From: Acidimicrobiia bacterium | GTDB taxonomy: Bacteria; Acidobacteriota; Terriglobia; Bryobacterales; Bryobacteraceae | Assembly (NCBI GenBank): GCA_016871315.1 | Contig: VFZE01000046.1 | Location: 1 to 47,561 of the forward strand | Length of the DNA stretch: 47,561 nucleotides | Direction: 5' to 3' | In this document: positions 8,050-16,735 of the stretch, in pieces | How positions within the stretch are numbered: the first letter of the stretch is position 1 | Layout of the letters: each line of letters begins with the position of its first letter | The notes under the pieces: model-generated | The model's input: the letters and a program-made list of their open reading frames with translations, nothing else | The model's database searches: none | Told to the model about the DNA's origin: nothing | Program-made: the position numbers and the translations under genes

Positions 8050-8967
8050 CTACCGCCCCTCGGCTCCGTCGAACAGGTGCGAGATATCGGGGAAGCCGTT
8101 CATCGCCAGACGGCAGGAGGCTCCTTCGCCCCACCAGCGCGGCGCGTGCCAGGTGAACGGCGGCACGTAGACCACGTCACCCTCGTTGGCGATGATGACA
8201 CCCACCTTCTCGATCGGGTAACGGATCTGGCCCTTCATGATGAGCCAGTATTCGGCGCTCTCGGGATGGTAGTGGCCCTTGTTCTTCTCATCCAGGGGCG
8301 GCAATGTGGACTTCGGCCCGCTACCGTAGCCGTAGATGAAATTGGCCGTGCCGCGGTCGTCTTCCACCAGCCGCTGCGTGCCCCTGCGCTTGCCCGATTC
8401 CAGCTCGGCGGCGACCTCGTCAAAAGTCACAAGCGGCTTGTTGTTGTTCTTCCACTTCGCCACGACGCGATTGCCGAAGTTCACCGGAACCCAGTTCATC
8501 TTCGGGCCCAGCTGCGGCAGACCGGTATTGCTCTCATAGAGCGTGCGCGCTCCGGCGATGTTGGTCTCAAACATCAGCGCCGGTTTCTCGCCGACCGCTT
8601 CATAACGGAACCAAGTTTGAAAAGGAACCTGAACAACCGAGCCTTTCTTTGCCACAAACGGCTCCACGGTTTCAATTTCAAACCGCACTTCACCTTCCTG
8701 AACCACCCACCAGGCGCGGGTATCGGGATGCAGCTGACGCGGGATGTTATCCCCCGGCGCTGCCTGCACCCATTCGCTGCGCAGGCGGTCATCATCCACC
8801 ACTACTTGCCTCCAAGCCTTTTTGGACGCGTTGGCCGCCTTCACGTCTGTCAGCTTGGTATGCGGCTTGTGCGGGGCCCTGTAAACCGCAGGCTCGCCCT
8901 TCGGGGCATATATCGTCTGTCCATAACACAAAGCGGCGATGACCGCCAATCCGAAACAAAAACGCAT
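8050..8967 (-). CDS. Secreted double-cupin protein
   Basis: A 305-residue protein with a signal peptide (about residues 1-16). Two cupin barrels can be made out. The first, near residues 60-150, has RQLHPDTRAWWVVQEGEVRFEI. The second, near 225-290, has GHYHPESAEYWLIMKG and later FTWHAPRWW, giving the usual His/Glu metal set. Cupins of this kind may be dioxygenases, isomerases or simple binding proteins; the substrate is not evident. The ATG directly abuts the stop codon of the upstream dehydrogenase, and the YfhO-like gene follows nine bases later, so the three are probably co-translated. Confidence 0.8.
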   Translation of the reverse strand: MRFCFGLAVIAALCYGQTIYAPKGEPAVYRAPHKPHTKLTDVKAANASKKAWRQVVVDDDRLRSEWVQAAPGDNIPRQLHPDTRAWWVVQEGEVRFEIETVEPFVAKKGSVVQVPFQTWFRYEAVGEKPALMFETNIAGARTLYESNTGLPQLGPKMNWVPVNFGNRVVAKWKNNNKPLVTFDEVAAELESGKRRGTQRLVEDDRGTANFIYGYGSGPKSTLPPLDEKNKGHYHPESAEYWLIMKGQIRYPIEKVGVIIANEGDVVYVPPFTWHAPRWWGEGASCRLAMNGFPDISHLFDGAEGR

Positions 8968-10062
8968 CTAGTAACCTGCCTCCTTGTCCACTACATTGAT
9001 CAGCGGCAGTCCCATGGCATAGCGCCGCACGTTATCGGCAAATAGATCGATGAGCCGGATCTGGCGGTCCGGACTCCAGCCTGAGGAGTGGGCCGACATC
9101 ACTACGTTCGGGCAATCGAAGATCGGATGGGTGGAGGCCGGCGGCTCCTGCGGCATCACGTCCAGGCCCGCCCCGGCGATCCAGCCTTCCTTCAGCGCCT
9201 TCACCAGCGCCATGTCGTCGAACAGCATGCCGCGCGACATCGCCAGAAAATGTGCCGTTCGCTTCATCGAACGGAAGACGCTTTCGTTGAACATGCGCTC
9301 TGTCTTCGGCGTGTGAGGAGCGGCGGCCACCAGAACGTCCACTTGCGGAACCATCTTGGTGAAGTAGCTGGGATCGTGCAATTCCGCGACGTATTCCGGC
9401 TTCGGCAGCGGTTTCACGTCGATGCCGATGATGCGCATATCGAAGCCGTAGTAGGCCCGGCGCGCAATAGCCATGCCGATGCCGCCCATGCCGACGATGC
9501 CCATCACGCGGCCCACCAACTCCGTGTGATGATCGCTCTTCACCGTGCCTGCCGGGATCATGGTCCGGTTCTTGTAGAACTGCGGCATGTAGTATTTGGC
9601 GATGCCGCGCGTCAGGCACAGCAGCAGGCCCATCGCCGTTTCGCTGATCCCCGGCGCGAAGGTGCGCGCGTAGTTGGTCATGACGAAGGGCGCCTTGCGG
9701 CTCTTCTCCTCCATGCCTTCCACGCCGGCGCCGCCCATCTGCACCCATTTCAGCTTCGGGGCGTAATCCAAGTCGGCGCCGCGAATGCCGCCATAGACAA
9801 CCTCGGCATCGCGCAGGTTGCGCCGGAACTCCTCGGCGGAATTGGATATGAGGATTTCCACCTTCACCGGCGAGGCGCTTTGGATCTTTTCCACCTCGCC
9901 CGGTTCGAACTTGTACATCGTGGCCACTTTGATGGGCTCGGTGGATGGAGGAGCAGTCACCTGCGCATAAGGGCTGACCACTACCGGCTGGCGGACGCCT
10001 GCCGCCTGGAGCGCTCCGGCGGCGGCCAGCACGGAACGACGCGAAACATGTTCTGCTGACAT
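8968..10062 (-). CDS. D-2-hydroxyacid dehydrogenase with twin-arginine-like leader
   Basis: An NAD(P)-dependent 2-hydroxyacid dehydrogenase of the D-isomer family. In the 364-residue form the Rossmann motif GMGGIG is at 191-196, the substrate/catalytic Arg at 277 (SRG), the Glu at 306 and the catalytic His at 325 (SAHSSG). The frame remains open upstream, but ATG at 10062 is preferred because it creates the leader VSRRSVLAAAG, which looks like a Tat signal. Export would be unusual for an enzyme needing NAD(P)H; the leader may instead be a relic or an anchor. It is the first gene of the leftward dehydrogenase-cupin-YfhO-DUF2277 operon and is divergent from the M20 gene, with a 28-base gap. Confidence 0.87.
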   Translation of the reverse strand: MSAEHVSRRSVLAAAGALQAAGVRQPVVVSPYAQVTAPPSTEPIKVATMYKFEPGEVEKIQSASPVKVEILISNSAEEFRRNLRDAEVVYGGIRGADLDYAPKLKWVQMGGAGVEGMEEKSRKAPFVMTNYARTFAPGISETAMGLLLCLTRGIAKYYMPQFYKNRTMIPAGTVKSDHHTELVGRVMGIVGMGGIGMAIARRAYYGFDMRIIGIDVKPLPKPEYVAELHDPSYFTKMVPQVDVLVAAAPHTPKTERMFNESVFRSMKRTAHFLAMSRGMLFDDMALVKALKEGWIAGAGLDVMPQEPPASTHPIFDCPNVVMSAHSSGWSPDRQIRLIDLFADNVRRYAMGLPLINVVDKEAGY

Positions 10063-10090
10063 GGTGACTGTTTTACCATAGGTGATCGCC

Positions 10091-11518
10091 ATGAGGTTTC
10101 TCACGCTACTGCTTACCGCGCCCCTGCTTGCGCAGCTTCCGGACGCCGCGCGCGACTCGATTATTAGGCGGATGGACGACATCGCGCCGCGGTACGGCCA
10201 GATGTCGCGCCAGATCTGGGAACTGGCCGAGGTTGGTTATCAGGAGCACAAGAGCTCCCGCTTGCTTAAGGAGGACCTCCGCGCCGCCGGATTCCGCATG
10301 GAGGACAACATCGGCGGAATTCCCACGGCCTTCACGGCCACGTGGGGCCAGGGCAAGCCTGTCATCGGGATCATGGGAGAGTTCGACGCGCTGCCGGGTC
10401 TGAGCCAGGACGATGTGCCGGAGCGGAAGCCGCGTGTGCAGGGGGCGCCCGGCCATGGCTGCGGGCACAACCTGTTCGGCCCGGCGGCGGCCTTTGCGGC
10501 GGTGATGGTGAAGCAGCACCTGGAGGAGAACAAGCTTCCTGGCACGATCCGCTTCTACGGCACGCCGGCCGAGGAAGGCGGCGGCGGCAAGATCTACATG
10601 GCGCGGGCCGGTGCGTTCCAGGATGTCGACGCCGCGCTGACCTGGCACCCCGGCAGTTCGAACCACGCCGGGCTCGATAGTACGCTCGCCAATATCACCG
10701 CCAAGTTCCGTTACCACGGCAAGGCCGCGCACGCCTCCGCCGCGCCGGAGGCCGGACGCTCCGCCCTGGATGCCGTGCAGGTGATGAACTACGCCGTGGA
10801 GCTGATGCGGGAGCACGTGCCGCAGGAGACGCGCATCCACTACATCATCACCAGCGGCGGCGCCGCTCCCAACGTCGTGCCCAACTTCGCCGAATCCTAC
10901 TACTACGCCCGCCACCCAAGCATGGAAAAGCTCGACGGCGTCTGGGCGCGCATTCTCAAATGCGCGGAGGCAGCGGCGCTGGCCACCGAGACCCGGCTGG
11001 AAACGCAAATCGTCAACAGCGTGTACGACCTGCTGCCCAACGCCGCGCTGACCGCGCTGCTCGACAAGAATCTCCGCCGCGTCGGTGGCGTGCGTTATAC
11101 GCCGGAGGAGGAGGCCTTCGCGCGCAAGCTCCAGCTGAGCTTCGAGAGCGCGCCGCCGCTAGGGTCACAGGAGGGAATTGTGCCCTCTCAGGAGCGGCGC
11201 GGCCTGGGCGGATCAACCGACGTGGCTGACATCAGCTGGCTGGTCCCGACAGCGCAATTCACCGCGGCCACCTTCGTGCCCGGCACGCCCGGCCATAGCT
11301 GGCAGTCGACGGCCTGCGCGGGGACGAGCATCGGGCGGAAAGGGATGCTAGTCGCCGCCAAAACACTTGCACTCAGCGCGCTGGATCTGCTGCGGGACCC
11401 CGCGCAGGTCCAGGCCGCACGCGCCAGCTTTGAGAAGCGCCGCGGCGGGCGCTCGTATGACTCGCGTGTTCCGGCAGGCCAGAAACCGCCGCTCGACTAC
11501 CGTAACCAGCCGCACTAA
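10091..11518 (+). CDS. M20-family amidohydrolase, AbgB-like, exported
   Basis: A zinc aminoacylase/peptidase of about 475 residues. A signal peptide (RFLTLLLTAPLLAQ) precedes the catalytic domain. Metal and active-site residues are visible: Asp99 in GEFDALPG, HGCGHN at 122-127, the Glu pair at 161-162 (TPAEEGG), and His186 (WHPG). Lid-domain features (GKAAHASAAPEAGRSALDAV) follow. The overall pattern is closest to the subunit B type of p-aminobenzoyl-glutamate hydrolases, which cleave N-acyl amino acids; the true substrate is unknown. A GTG three codons upstream is an alternative start, but the ATG gives a cleaner signal peptide. The pseudokinase gene begins 24 bases downstream. Confidence 0.87.
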   Translation: MRFLTLLLTAPLLAQLPDAARDSIIRRMDDIAPRYGQMSRQIWELAEVGYQEHKSSRLLKEDLRAAGFRMEDNIGGIPTAFTATWGQGKPVIGIMGEFDALPGLSQDDVPERKPRVQGAPGHGCGHNLFGPAAAFAAVMVKQHLEENKLPGTIRFYGTPAEEGGGGKIYMARAGAFQDVDAALTWHPGSSNHAGLDSTLANITAKFRYHGKAAHASAAPEAGRSALDAVQVMNYAVELMREHVPQETRIHYIITSGGAAPNVVPNFAESYYYARHPSMEKLDGVWARILKCAEAAALATETRLETQIVNSVYDLLPNAALTALLDKNLRRVGGVRYTPEEEAFARKLQLSFESAPPLGSQEGIVPSQERRGLGGSTDVADISWLVPTAQFTAATFVPGTPGHSWQSTACAGTSIGRKGMLVAAKTLALSALDLLRDPAQVQAARASFEKRRGGRSYDSRVPAGQKPPLDYRNQPH

Positions 11519-11542
11519 ACGGCACGGTATTATCCTGAAAAG

Positions 11543-13837
11543 GTGACTCCGGCGGAGGCGAACACCGGCTGGAAAATCGGGCCTTATCGCGTAACGGGCC
11601 TGTTGTCCCGCACCGCGGCAGCCTCCTTTTACAGCGCCGTCCGCGACGACGCTGCCTACGAGCGCGAATTCGTCGTGGAACTGGCTCATGAAGGCTCCGA
11701 TGGGGAACGGACCCGCGCCCAGCGCCAGATTCTGGCCGAGTTGGAGCATCCCAATATCGCCGCGCTGCTTGATGGGGGCGTTACTGCCGACGGACTGCCC
11801 TACCTGGTGCTGGAGCGAGTTCATGGCTTGCCGATTACGGAGTACTGCTCCGGCAAGCTGCTGTCGTTGACGGAACGTCTTTACCTGTTTCTGAAGGTCT
11901 GCAACACGGTCCAGCATGCCCATCAGCGGCTAGTCGTTCATACGGAACTAACACCCGGGAACATACTGATCACCCCGGCGGGCGAGCCGAAGCTCGTCAA
12001 TTTCGGGATCGGCGCCCTTCTAGGATCCGCAGGGCACACAACACATACAACGGCTGGCGACATCATCGCTCTGGGCGAGATTCTCGGGGCGATGATGACC
12101 GGGCGGAAGAAACAGGAAGATCTGGATTCGATTGCTGCCAAAGCCAGACAGAGCGAGAAGGACCGTGGATACGGCTCGGTCCAGGAACTGGCTCAAGACA
12201 TCCGCCGGTACATGCATGGGCTGCCTGTGACAGCCAGGCAAAACACGGTCTCCTACCGGACTTCCAGGTTCCTCCGCCGCCGCCGGTGGCCTTTAGCCGC
12301 AGGCTTCGCGATCCTCGTCTCTCTGGCCGCCGCCGCGGTGATCACTAACCGCCAGGCGAGGAGGGCCGAGCAGAGATACCAGCAAGTGCGGCAACTGGCA
12401 AACTCCTTTCTGTTCGAGTTCCACGATTCCATTCAACCGCTGCCCGGCTCGATGGATACGCGGAAGGCCGTTGTTCAGACGGCCCTGGACTACCTCAGCC
12501 GGCTCCAGCAGGACGCCGAGGGCGATGACTCTTTGCAACGGGACATTGCTACGGCGTACGAGAAGATCGGTGACGTGCAGGGTTATCCATTCGGCGACAA
12601 TCTCGGGGAGAGCTCCGCCGCTTTAGCCAGTTACAGAAAAGCCTTCGCGATCAAAACCCGCATCGATAGTCCGAGGCGTACACTCGGCGGCCTGCTGCTA
12701 AAAATCGGAGATGTAGAGCTTGCTCTCGGCCGCACCCCTGCCGCGCTGGAGAGCTTTCGCAAAGGGCTTGAGTTCGCCGAGCAGGCCCGCCCCGATTCCG
12801 CGGAAGAAGACCTCCTACTCGGGTCGGCTTATCTCCGCATCGGCCAAATCTACGCCGTGCGGGGAGATGCGCCCGCCGCGTTGAACTCCTACCGCACCAG
12901 CAGTGAGCATTACTCGAATCTGTGCGCCCGCGCAGCTACGGCCGCGAATCTCAACCTTCACGCGATGAGTCTACAGCGTGTCGGATACGCGCTCATCTGG
13001 ACGGGCCAGATCATTCCCGCTCTCGATGCCTATCGCCGGGCCATCGCAGTCTCCCGCAAGGCTGTCGGCGCCGATCCGGACAACAACGCCTACCTTCGCA
13101 ACTTGGCCCTGAATTACATTTCCCTGGGAGATCTGCTGGGAAGCCCGTTCCACATCAATCTCGGCAATCGCGTGGCCGCGATGGAACAATACCGCATGGC
13201 GGCCGATCTGGCCCAGCAAATGGTGGATCGCTTCCCGAAAGATGCGCAAGCGCGCATCAGCTTGAACCAGACACGCAGCCGGCTTGCCTACATTCTGGCT
13301 AAAACTGATCCGGCAGAGGGGCTCAAGCTTTGCCAGCAGGCTTTGGCCTCCAACGCGTCGCTATTGGAGAACGACAGCGCCAACACCGAATACCGGCGCG
13401 AGCGCGGCTTCCATTTACTCGGCATCGGTTACATGCACGAGAAACTCGGCAACATGGATCTGGCGCTCAGCGCCTATCGCGATTCCCTTGGTGTCCAACA
13501 GGCGCTCACCGTGGACGACTCCTCCCGTACGCAGTTCCGCCAGGACACCATCCCCACGCGCCTGTTCATGGGCCGCGGTCTCATTCGGCTTGGGCGGAAA
13601 GCAGAAGCGCGTACTCACATTGTGGCTGCCCTTCGGTTGGCCGAATCGCAGTACCTCATCAGCCCGCACAACCTTTACTCCATCCGCAACCTCTCCGATT
13701 GCTATGAAGCCATGGCGGCTTTGGAGGAATCGGCCGGATGGGGTGAGAAGAATGTTGACTTATGGATCGCGTGGGAAGCCGGCCATGCCCCCAACCCGTA
13801 CAGCACATCGCGAAGAAAGCGCGCCTCGTTGCCATGA
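11543..13837 (+). CDS. Receptor-type Ser/Thr pseudokinase with TPR-like extracytoplasmic region
   Basis: A 764-residue PknB-like protein whose kinase domain (about residues 10-225) has lost its catalytic residues. The glycine loop is degenerate (SRTAAASFY), the ATP-anchoring Lys is Glu46, HRD is HTE (133-135), the catalytic-loop Lys is Thr, and DFG is NFG (153-155). The activation segment and APE region are almost entirely deleted. A membrane helix lies near 249-268. The remaining 490 residues are helical repeats of TPR type (for example AALASYRKAF, AALNSYRTSS, LDAYRRAIA). The start is a GTG at 11543. The stop overlaps the ATG of the intact paralogue in an ATGA, so the two are probably made together. 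It likely acts as a scaffold or allosteric partner. Confidence 0.8.
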   Translation: MTPAEANTGWKIGPYRVTGLLSRTAAASFYSAVRDDAAYEREFVVELAHEGSDGERTRAQRQILAELEHPNIAALLDGGVTADGLPYLVLERVHGLPITEYCSGKLLSLTERLYLFLKVCNTVQHAHQRLVVHTELTPGNILITPAGEPKLVNFGIGALLGSAGHTTHTTAGDIIALGEILGAMMTGRKKQEDLDSIAAKARQSEKDRGYGSVQELAQDIRRYMHGLPVTARQNTVSYRTSRFLRRRRWPLAAGFAILVSLAAAAVITNRQARRAEQRYQQVRQLANSFLFEFHDSIQPLPGSMDTRKAVVQTALDYLSRLQQDAEGDDSLQRDIATAYEKIGDVQGYPFGDNLGESSAALASYRKAFAIKTRIDSPRRTLGGLLLKIGDVELALGRTPAALESFRKGLEFAEQARPDSAEEDLLLGSAYLRIGQIYAVRGDAPAALNSYRTSSEHYSNLCARAATAANLNLHAMSLQRVGYALIWTGQIIPALDAYRRAIAVSRKAVGADPDNNAYLRNLALNYISLGDLLGSPFHINLGNRVAAMEQYRMAADLAQQMVDRFPKDAQARISLNQTRSRLAYILAKTDPAEGLKLCQQALASNASLLENDSANTEYRRERGFHLLGIGYMHEKLGNMDLALSAYRDSLGVQQALTVDDSSRTQFRQDTIPTRLFMGRGLIRLGRKAEARTHIVAALRLAESQYLISPHNLYSIRNLSDCYEAMAALEESAGWGEKNVDLWIAWEAGHAPNPYSTSRRKRASLP

Positions 13838-16038
13838 CACCGGAACGGTGGCAGCGCATCTCCGAGATTTTTGAACAGGTCATTGACCTGGCTCCGGCAC
13901 ACCGGGAGGTGTTTCTAGGCACAGTATGCGCCGCGGACCACGCGCTTCGCCAGGAAATCGAATCGCTACTCCGCCATGACCGTCCGGACGGAGAATTTCT
14001 GGCCGCCACGGTGGCTGGTGTCGCCGCCTCCGTCACCACGCTGGAGGACGGAGACCGCATCGGCGCCTATCGCATCGAATCACTGATCGGCAGCGGCGGC
14101 ATGGGCTCGGTCTACCTGGCATGGCGTACCGACGACGCCTTCCGCAAGCGTGCGGCAATCAAGGTGATGAACCGCGGATTGGATTCTCCGGCGCTTCAGG
14201 CCAGATTTCGCGATGAGCGCAAGATCCTCGCCCGCCTCGATCATCCGTGCATCGCACGTCTTTTCGACGGAGGCGCCACGGCGGACGGGCTGCCTTTTCT
14301 CGTGATGGAGTACGTCGACGGCCTCCCGCTCACACAGTACATCCGCGACCGGGGCGTTGCAGTCAGCGGGCGGCTATTTTTGTTCCGGGAGATCTGTTCG
14401 GCTGTTTCCCATGCGCATCAGAACCTGATTGCCCACCGCGATGTGAAGCCTCCCAACATCCTGGTCACACCCGACGGCACTCCCAAGCTGCTGGATTTCG
14501 GTATCGCCAGACTGCTGGATTCCCCGGCTGATCCAAGCACTTTGCGGGTTCACACTCCGGACTACGCGAGCCCCGAACAGATCCATGGGCGTAGCCTAAC
14601 CACTGCTACGGATGTTTATTCCCTCGGCGTTCTGCTCTGCGAGATCCTCACGGGCAAGCGTCCGGCCGATCCTTCGGCGCTGACCAGTCTGCGAGGCGAC
14701 CTTCGGGACATCGTCGTCAAGGCAACGCAAACCGATCCTTCCCACCGCTACGGCTCCGTCCAACTGCTGGCGGAGGATATACGGCGCCACCAGGAATCAC
14801 TTCCCGTCCGCGCCCGAACTCCTACCCTGGCTTACCGCGCCGGAAAAACTCTGCGCCGTCACGGGCTGGTCTTTGCGGCGGCCGCGGCGGTTCTGCTCAG
14901 CCTCTCGGTAGGCATTGTCGCCGCTACCAGCCAAACCCGCCGCGCCGAGCGGCGCCTGGCTCTTCTCGACAATCTCGCGTACACATACCTTTTCGATTTC
15001 CACGACCGGGTTTTGCGGCTGCCAGATTCGGGGCCGGTGCGCACCGGCATGCTGCGGACGGCGAATCAGTATCTTCAGATTCTCGAGACGGAAGCCCACA
15101 CGCGTCCGGAACTGGCGCGCCGCATCGCCGATGGCTACGACCGGCTTGGGGACATTCAAGCCGATGCCACCCTGCAAAGCTGTTCCGGCGCGGCCCTGGC
15201 CAGTTATCGCAAGGCCGTGCGTTTGAGGGAGCTGATCCCTGCGGGAACCGAAGCGCATCTCATGGCGCTGGCCTCCTCCCATGCCCGTATGGCGGATTGC
15301 GCCGCGCACACCGCGGAACTGCCCTCGGCTTCAGCCGCCTATGGCTCCAGCATTCAAGCTCTCGAGCGCGCCGGGCAGCTTAAGCCGGATTTCCCCGAAC
15401 GTCTTGAGCTGGCCAAGGCGCGCCTGAACTACGGCCGGGTCTTGGAACGGCTCGGCAGGCTGAATGAGGCGCTTGCTCAATTCCAACAAGCCGGAGATGA
15501 GTTGCTCCGGGACATCGCCGATACGCAGGCGCGCCGGGTGCGCCTGCGGGCGCTGCTGGCCGAAGGCGACCTGCTCGGCAATCCACGCCGTGTGAACCTG
15601 GGCCGTCCATCGGATGCCGCCGCACGCTTCCGCATGGCGAGGCGGCTGGCCACTCGCGAAGACAGACCCGTCTTGGCCGGCGCACTGGAAGCGGATGATA
15701 TGCTGACTCTGGAACCCAATCCCCACGTCGCGGCGCTATCCACACCGGCTCCAGCCGCACTGTCGCTAAAACGAATCCAGCAAGCTATCGAATCCGCGCA
15801 ACAGGACTGGTATGACCATCCTCACGATATTTTCCGGTTACGGAATCTGGCCGACGCTTATGAGGCTCAGGCGCTCTGGCAGTCCCGTCATGGCGACCGG
15901 GCGGAGGTGCGGGATTCCTATGAGACAATCCGGCAGCTTTGGGTGCAGTGGCAGCGCAGCCACGGACCAGGCCCATACGATTCCGCCTGTTTACGGCGGA
16001 TCTCCGATATGCTGGCGCGTGTGGAGCCACAGCCATGA
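13834..16038 (+). CDS. Receptor-type Ser/Thr protein kinase (PknB-like) with TPR-like region
   Basis: An apparently active Hanks-type kinase of 734 residues. The first 70 residues form a helical N-terminal module of a type common before acidobacterial kinases (RWQRISEIFEQ). The kinase domain, about 78-325, has GSGGMGSVY, Lys110 (AAIK), a Glu in RDERKIL, HRDVKPPN at 201-208, DFG at 221-223 and SPEQ at 246-249. A membrane helix spans about 345-364, followed by an extracytoplasmic helical region with weak TPR-like repeats (ALASYRKAV, EALAQFQQAG). ATG at 13834 is chosen because it overlaps the previous stop and matches the family start. It shares architecture, and stretches of sequence around the catalytic loop, with the preceding pseudokinase, which points to tandem duplication. 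Confidence 0.9.
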   Translation: MTPERWQRISEIFEQVIDLAPAHREVFLGTVCAADHALRQEIESLLRHDRPDGEFLAATVAGVAASVTTLEDGDRIGAYRIESLIGSGGMGSVYLAWRTDDAFRKRAAIKVMNRGLDSPALQARFRDERKILARLDHPCIARLFDGGATADGLPFLVMEYVDGLPLTQYIRDRGVAVSGRLFLFREICSAVSHAHQNLIAHRDVKPPNILVTPDGTPKLLDFGIARLLDSPADPSTLRVHTPDYASPEQIHGRSLTTATDVYSLGVLLCEILTGKRPADPSALTSLRGDLRDIVVKATQTDPSHRYGSVQLLAEDIRRHQESLPVRARTPTLAYRAGKTLRRHGLVFAAAAAVLLSLSVGIVAATSQTRRAERRLALLDNLAYTYLFDFHDRVLRLPDSGPVRTGMLRTANQYLQILETEAHTRPELARRIADGYDRLGDIQADATLQSCSGAALASYRKAVRLRELIPAGTEAHLMALASSHARMADCAAHTAELPSASAAYGSSIQALERAGQLKPDFPERLELAKARLNYGRVLERLGRLNEALAQFQQAGDELLRDIADTQARRVRLRALLAEGDLLGNPRRVNLGRPSDAAARFRMARRLATREDRPVLAGALEADDMLTLEPNPHVAALSTPAPAALSLKRIQQAIESAQQDWYDHPHDIFRLRNLADAYEAQALWQSRHGDRAEVRDSYETIRQLWVQWQRSHGPGPYDSACLRRISDMLARVEPQP

Positions 16039-16111
16039 GCGGTTCGGCGCCAGATCCGAGTTGCGCAAACCGGCCGCGAAGATGTAAGAAGGTACACCAG
16101 GAGGGATGTAG

Positions 16112-16735
16112 ATGATCCAATGGAAAATCCGCGGTGAGAACATGTCCAGCTGCAATTGCGACTGGGGCTGTCCTTGCCAGTTCAATGCTCATCCGACCCA
16201 TGGGACCTGTGAAGCGATAGTTGGCTTTCGTATCGCGGAAGGACATTTCGGCGATGTGGACCTTTCCGGAGTCCTGTTCGCCGCCGCCGCCAAATGGCCT
16301 GGCCCGCTGCATGAAGGAAACGGCACCATCCTGCTGGTCGCCGACAACAAGTGCACGCCCGCGCAGATCGATTCGCTGCTGCAACTGGCCAGCGGAAAGA
16401 ACGGCGGGTCGTTCTTCGAGATCATCTCCGCCGTGTGCCCGAACGTGCTGGAGCCGAAAGTGGCGGCGATCACCTTTCAAGCAGACAGGGATAAACGTAC
16501 CGGAACACTCCACGTCGATGGCGTCGGTCATTCCAAAGTGGAGCCAATCAAAAATCCCGTAACGGGCGAGGAGCATCGCGCGCGGATCAACCTGCCCAAT
16601 GGTTTCGAGTATGAAACGGCCGAGGTCGGCAACACGGTCCACTTCACCGTGACTTCACCGGACGCCATGAAGATGGAGTATTCCAACTGCCACGCCCATC
16701 TGTGCGAGATCAACTGGTCCAATCAGGCAGCCTGA
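16112..16735 (+). CDS. DUF1326 domain protein (Cys-rich, putative metal binding)
   Basis: A 207-residue soluble protein typical of DUF1326. A tight Cys cluster, C14, C16, C20 and C22 (SCNCDWGCPCQF), sits near the N-terminus, and another Cys/His group (NCHAHLC, residues 192-198) near the C-terminus. These are likely to bind a metal, though this has not been shown to my knowledge. An AGGAGG-type site lies just before the ATG. It ends 13 bases inside the convergent DUF2182 gene; the two families often occur together, which suggests a shared function. Confidence 0.88.
   Translation: MIQWKIRGENMSSCNCDWGCPCQFNAHPTHGTCEAIVGFRIAEGHFGDVDLSGVLFAAAAKWPGPLHEGNGTILLVADNKCTPAQIDSLLQLASGKNGGSFFEIISAVCPNVLEPKVAAITFQADRDKRTGTLHVDGVGHSKVEPIKNPVTGEEHRARINLPNGFEYETAEVGNTVHFTVTSPDAMKMEYSNCHAHLCEINWSNQAA

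Noticed and set aside
10062-10182. Upstream extension of the hydroxyacid dehydrogenase by 40 codons
   Set aside because: It would run into the divergent M20 gene, while the ATG at 10062 gives a clean leader.
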